64,000 nt of DNA from Pelodera strongyloides. Its lineage: Eukaryota; Nematoda; Chromadorea; Rhabditida; Rhabditidae. Below, piece after piece: positions 61,601 to 64,000 of the stretch (position 1 is the stretch's first letter; each line of letters opens with the position of its first letter). The translations under genes were made by a program, and so were the position numbers. The stretch spans positions 124,001 to 188,000 of the forward strand of contig JAANDG010000014.1 in the NCBI GenBank assembly GCA_036852015.1, given 5' to 3'. The notes under the pieces are model-generated. The model was not told where the DNA came from and did no database searches. It worked only from the letters and a program-made list of their open reading frames with translations.

Positions 61601-62072
61601 CGTGTTCATACAGCTGCTTCCCGATCCCGATGATTTTCCCGATTTCCCGATGATTTTGGAGTGACTCCGATCCTTTAAGCAATAATTTGAGCATCAACTC
61701 GTCTCCCGTATTTGCTGTCATTGATAACCTCATATCATGCATTAGGAGCATATTCAACTTCCCCTTCTACACCCTGGTGATTGGCTGATGTTTCCAAACA
61801 GAGGTGCTTACAGCACAGTCCTCTCGACAACGTTCAATGGTTTCCCACATCCCGATTTGATCTACATTGCGAGTAAAGAAGCCTGGTAAGGTGTTGGCCT
61901 GCTAAAATAAATAAAAATTATGTATGTGAGAAGTGCTCGTTCTTTCTGTTTAGTTATGTTATGTACCACATTGTGTCCTTGTATCCTTCTGCATGACCAT
62001 TTCTTGCCAATGATTTACAGGAGCAAGTTGGAACAACTTTTGAAGCAGAGTGAAAAGGATCCAAGTGTATAA
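52452..62072 (+). CDS. Ornithine/basic amino-acid decarboxylase family protein, atypical
   Basis: A group IV PLP-dependent decarboxylase homologue. Exons: 52452-52493, 52715-52786, 52869-52955, 53161-53262, 54013-54084, 54304-54389, 54793-54924, 55750-55816, 55989-56099, 56480-56556, about 60832-60982, 61179-61244, 61746-61885 and 62021-62072 (TAA). Conserved parts: FYAVKSN with the PLP lysine, GSSFDCASQAELEL, HPCKSP, LILRI, LKFGAD, FHVGFGCTD, IRVIAEPGR, MMYYLNVGTY, GDWLMF and TFNGF. Two key sites differ: the glycine loop reads DLGFGFPG where GGG is usual, and the C-terminal catalytic motif WGPxCD reads WGPCGD, so cysteine is displaced. Exon 11 needs a one-base correction at a T run (60868-60870) to stay open. 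The protein may be inactive, antizyme-inhibitor-like, or have changed specificity. An acceptor (TATTTAG) six bases before the ATG suggests trans-splicing. Confidence 0.85.
53393..53556. mobile_element. TTAA-flanked MITE in decarboxylase intron 4
   Basis: Ends TTAAAGCAGTATTG and CAATACTGCTTTAA invert around 136 bp. It abuts the next element and shares its TTAA. Confidence 0.75.
53553..53978. mobile_element. Fold-back MITE, TTAA-flanked
   Basis: A 426-bp long palindrome with ends TTAAAGGAGGAGGCTCACGA and its mirror CGTGAGCCTCTTCCTTTAA. The arms match through GATTTACTCCTTCCAA and AGTAAATAGTTGA-type stretches. It lies wholly in decarboxylase intron 4. Confidence 0.9.
54433..54678. mobile_element. 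MITE, GCGAAATACCGG family, copy 8 (long)
   Basis: A 246-bp copy with about 65 bp of extra sequence in its right half (from about 54560). It lies in decarboxylase intron 6. Confidence 0.85.
55120..55634. repeat. CACT/CTCA-type microsatellite
   Basis: About 500 bp of degenerate then perfect CTCA tetramers, with ACGC variants, in decarboxylase intron 7, bordered by CT-rich runs. Confidence 0.97.
56833..57180 (+). repeat. 5' LTR of the Gypsy-type element
   Basis: 348 bp. It holds about 53 bp, between two GCATACG motifs, that the 3' LTR lacks. AATAAA is present at 57130-57135. Confidence 0.92.
57207..58091 (+). CDS. gag: Gypsy-type gag
   Basis: Starts at MDGRMRMEMFDPEV, 27 bp past the LTR; the frame is also open upstream. 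It has a retrotransposon-gag domain (the RERYCKKQMLITSR-like region reads ILKERYCKKQ; FYRELERLAGKC follows) and one CCHC knuckle, CYNCDKLGHIAKYC. It ends in TGA just where the protease begins: the protease catalytic DTG reads as GACTGGT in the DNA, consistent with a two-base loss that shifts the frame and destroys the aspartate motif. About 295 residues. Confidence 0.85.
   Translation: MDGRMRMEMFDPEVSNLDVWIARLQIQLDLRDVTQDEKKVLTLLSLLQPETYEAMTAWTAPKEPRSLDFKSIVRILKERYCKKQMLITSRHKLLMEKQRPGQTMEEFYRELERLAGKCEFDKVKNVKDCILSMQFIRGMSSDTVRERLLLEEDLEAIKALQLAQKVETAERSSLHQARSSTDACEVNQQQCSAGNRKEQRWQDKERSVRCYNCDKLGHIAKYCKIRKVRRNHQISQFDTHDEVEEPRLGSINLESSKPRSYAVRPSIHHFEPPIMLPVKIQEKNIDWCSTVDNQ
58060..58998 (+). 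pseudogene. Fused protease and integrase-tail remnant
   Basis: A single open frame of 312 codons with no own start. It begins inside the protease (TGAALSTINEATW; PSIFGRDLQVKVG), then joins directly to the end of the integrase core (RFCNKKGIKLSYTPQ) and its C-terminal domain (VYARCYNEPVKWFPGRIMER), followed by a basic tail. RT, RNase H and the integrase active site are deleted without closing the frame. Confidence 0.8.
59060..59354 (+). repeat. 3' LTR of the Gypsy-type element
   Basis: 295 bp, otherwise nearly identical to the 5' LTR but lacking its 53-bp segment. Confidence 0.92.
59415..60720. repeat. Nested fold-back repeat cluster
   Basis: Several partial copies in both orientations share GC-rich ends (ACCAGTCGGCTCACGCCGCC; mirror ends at 59942 and 60376; another start at 60484) and an inner segment with TATAAAAGAGTAACTGTAGC (about 59947, 60137 and inverted at 60380-60475 and 60617-60715). 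CCTCAGGCGG-type hairpins sit at each end. No coding frame. It lies in decarboxylase intron 10 beside the Gypsy-type element. Confidence 0.8.
61439..61678. mobile_element. TTAA-flanked MITE in decarboxylase intron 12
   Basis: Ends TTAAAGGATCGCAGTCACT and AGTGACTCCGATCCTTTAA invert imperfectly around about 200 bp containing a (CCCGATGATTTT)-like direct repeat. Confidence 0.75.
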
Positions 62073-63300
62073 ATTATGTCACGTCGGGTCGAGCAAGCCT
62101 ACCTTCCGACAAACACCCGAATGGACGACCACGTTTGAGTGCACCGGAATTGTTTGTACAATGCGCTGCTTGACAAACCGAACGGCATCGCTACTTTCGC
62201 CGTTTGTCAGCTAAATAAAATATTTTACTCGTTTGTTGGTGAATTGTGCAATTTGATTAACTGTTAATGTTGTCGAGTTTTGTGCATATAGGTCACAGTA
62301 CTGCTCAGGCAGCCAAGAAAGGAAATACAAGGCAAGATCCCAAGTAGATTTGCATTTTTTTTTTTTTTTATAATTTTGATTGAAGAGAAGAGAAGAGAAG
62401 GGATATAAACTATATAAACACTGGAAAAATTGAAAAAAAAAAGATGAAAAATTGGAAAAGCAAACTGCCTGTTGACATATAATGCAAAACTGTGTAAAGG
62501 TGAACTGTACTCCTCCTAGACCGCAAGTCCTCATAACATAACCATTCTTTACGCGAACTTCGCACTTTGTAAACGAACCAATTTGGTTCGAACCAACGAA
62601 CCAAATATTCTAGGCACAATTTCCCTCAATAGCTCTGTTCTGGTTTTGGTCATTGGTGGCGGCTCTGAGTTTTCTTTTTATCAAATTTTCTTTATTGCCT
62701 TCAACATAAAACAGAGCGTTATCTGAAATTGAACGATTTCAAGGCTTTGTCCGACCGCACGTGCGTTCATGTGAACTAAAAGATAGAGCGTACATTGGAA
62801 GCATACAAAAAAATGAAGAACAATAGATCAAGGCTACTGTTCTGGTAAGAATGTACCGTATACAGGTTATAGTGTAGTGTATATATATATATATGGTGTA
62901 AGTGCGTAATTTGTTACGTACACATATAATTTTTTGGTAACTGTGTTCTACGATTCACAATGCTGTGAACTTCCGAGCGGTGCGAAGGCTTCACACCATT
63001 TTTTTTCGTTTGTATTGGCAAACTTTCTATCTAGGTACATGTTTTACTTTTGGGCACATATTTGTGCTGATCTGCATGAAATTTTACGTTTTACGAGTTC
63101 CTACTAAATATTTTAATGCGTCACTGTGGCACTAAAACTGGAAAACTGGAATAGTGCGGTGCGATAGATAGATACTGGAAAAATTATCAGAAGAAAACGA
63201 GACAAAACTAAGTGCTGGAAAGTAATAAAAATCGTTTAGCTGGATGGCCAGTGACGTTTCAAACTTTTTGTTTAATTGCGGCGATGAAAACGTAACGGCC
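62073..63300. other. Intergenic region after the decarboxylase
   Basis: A possible poly(A) signal AATAAA lies at 62214-62219. GAAGA repeats occur at about 62383-62399 and a TA run at about 62879-62894. A palindrome GGTTCGAACCAACGAACC lies near 62583. No gene supported. Confidence 0.55.
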
Positions 63301-63352
63301 AATTAACAAGCCCCGAGTTCCGTTTGGTCAGCGATTAGGGACCGCTTTCATC

Positions 63353-63543
63353 CTTATCGCAGAAGAGAACCGTTTTGTATATAAGCTTGCGTGCCGGCTT
63401 ATCTGTGCGCTTTCTCGTCTTTTTCGTTTCCCTTTTCCCTGTTGGCACTTTCTTTTTATATGGCAATTTGAACTTCATTGCTGTTACTTAAACTTTACTT
63501 CTATGCTAATTACAGGTTACGTAAACTAATATAGTTGTTTAGG
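63353..63543 (+). promoter_or_regulatory. Upstream region of aspartic protease 2
   Basis: GATA-like CTTATCG (63353-63359) and CTTATCT (63398-63404) flank a TATA-like TATATAAG (63378-63385). GTTTAG ends three bases before the ATG and may be a trans-splice acceptor. The layout echoes the region before aspartic protease 1. Confidence 0.5.
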
Positions 63544-63544
63544 T

Positions 63545-64000
<456 letters not shown>

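Overview
The window is nuclear DNA of a rhabditid-type nematode. The evidence is a set of multi-exon genes with GT..AG introns and nematode-like acceptors, possible trans-splice acceptors just before start codons, a cluster of nematode Str-superfamily (Srh-like) chemoreceptor genes, pepsin-like aspartic proteases of the nematode ASP type, and a BEL/Pao retroelement with a Phlebovirus-G2-type envelope as known from nematode Cer elements. I cannot name the species. Most of the DNA is AT-rich intergenic or intronic sequence full of small fold-back transposons. I traced exons by hand from splice signals and reading frame.

Layout. 1-10.7 kb: no gene I can support, only hairpins and one small transposon. 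10.7-14.0 kb (+): a five-exon gene for a secreted, cysteine-rich, acidic-tailed protein I do not recognise. 14.8-18.1 kb (+): a complete nine-exon aspartic protease with GATA-like sites upstream. 19.4-49.8 kb (-): three tandemly duplicated nine-exon chemoreceptor genes with the same exon pattern. Copy A has a one-base frameshift in a homopolymer, copy B reads intact but carries a 2.5-kb AT-rich satellite in an intron, and copy C is interrupted in exon 4 by a 150-bp insertion. Between copies B and C lies a 12.3-kb BEL/Pao LTR element (33133-45463, minus strand) with gag, protease, RT, RNase H, integrase, a two-part envelope polyprotein and an extra zinc-knuckle ORF. Its 5' LTR has been hit by an 841-bp hAT-like element, and its 3' LTR is truncated.

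50.8-62.1 kb (+): an ornithine-decarboxylase-family gene whose first exon and promoter are tandemly duplicated, whose introns hold many transposons including a 2.5-kb internally deleted Gypsy-type LTR element, and whose product lacks the usual catalytic cysteine context. 63.5 kb to the end (+): the first two exons of a second aspartic protease, paralogous to the first.

The host genes do not form an operon. The two proteases are probably intestinal or secreted digestive enzymes that share GATA-type sites upstream, and the receptor array is a birth-and-death sensory gene cluster. The most notable points are: the envelope-bearing BEL element, whose two U3 copies differ at only one base over 453 bp although its coding region has many lesions; a possible hammerhead/Penelope-like terminus between perfect 27-bp inverted arms inside the satellite; several unrelated fold-back families all flanked by TTAA; and the catalytically odd decarboxylase.
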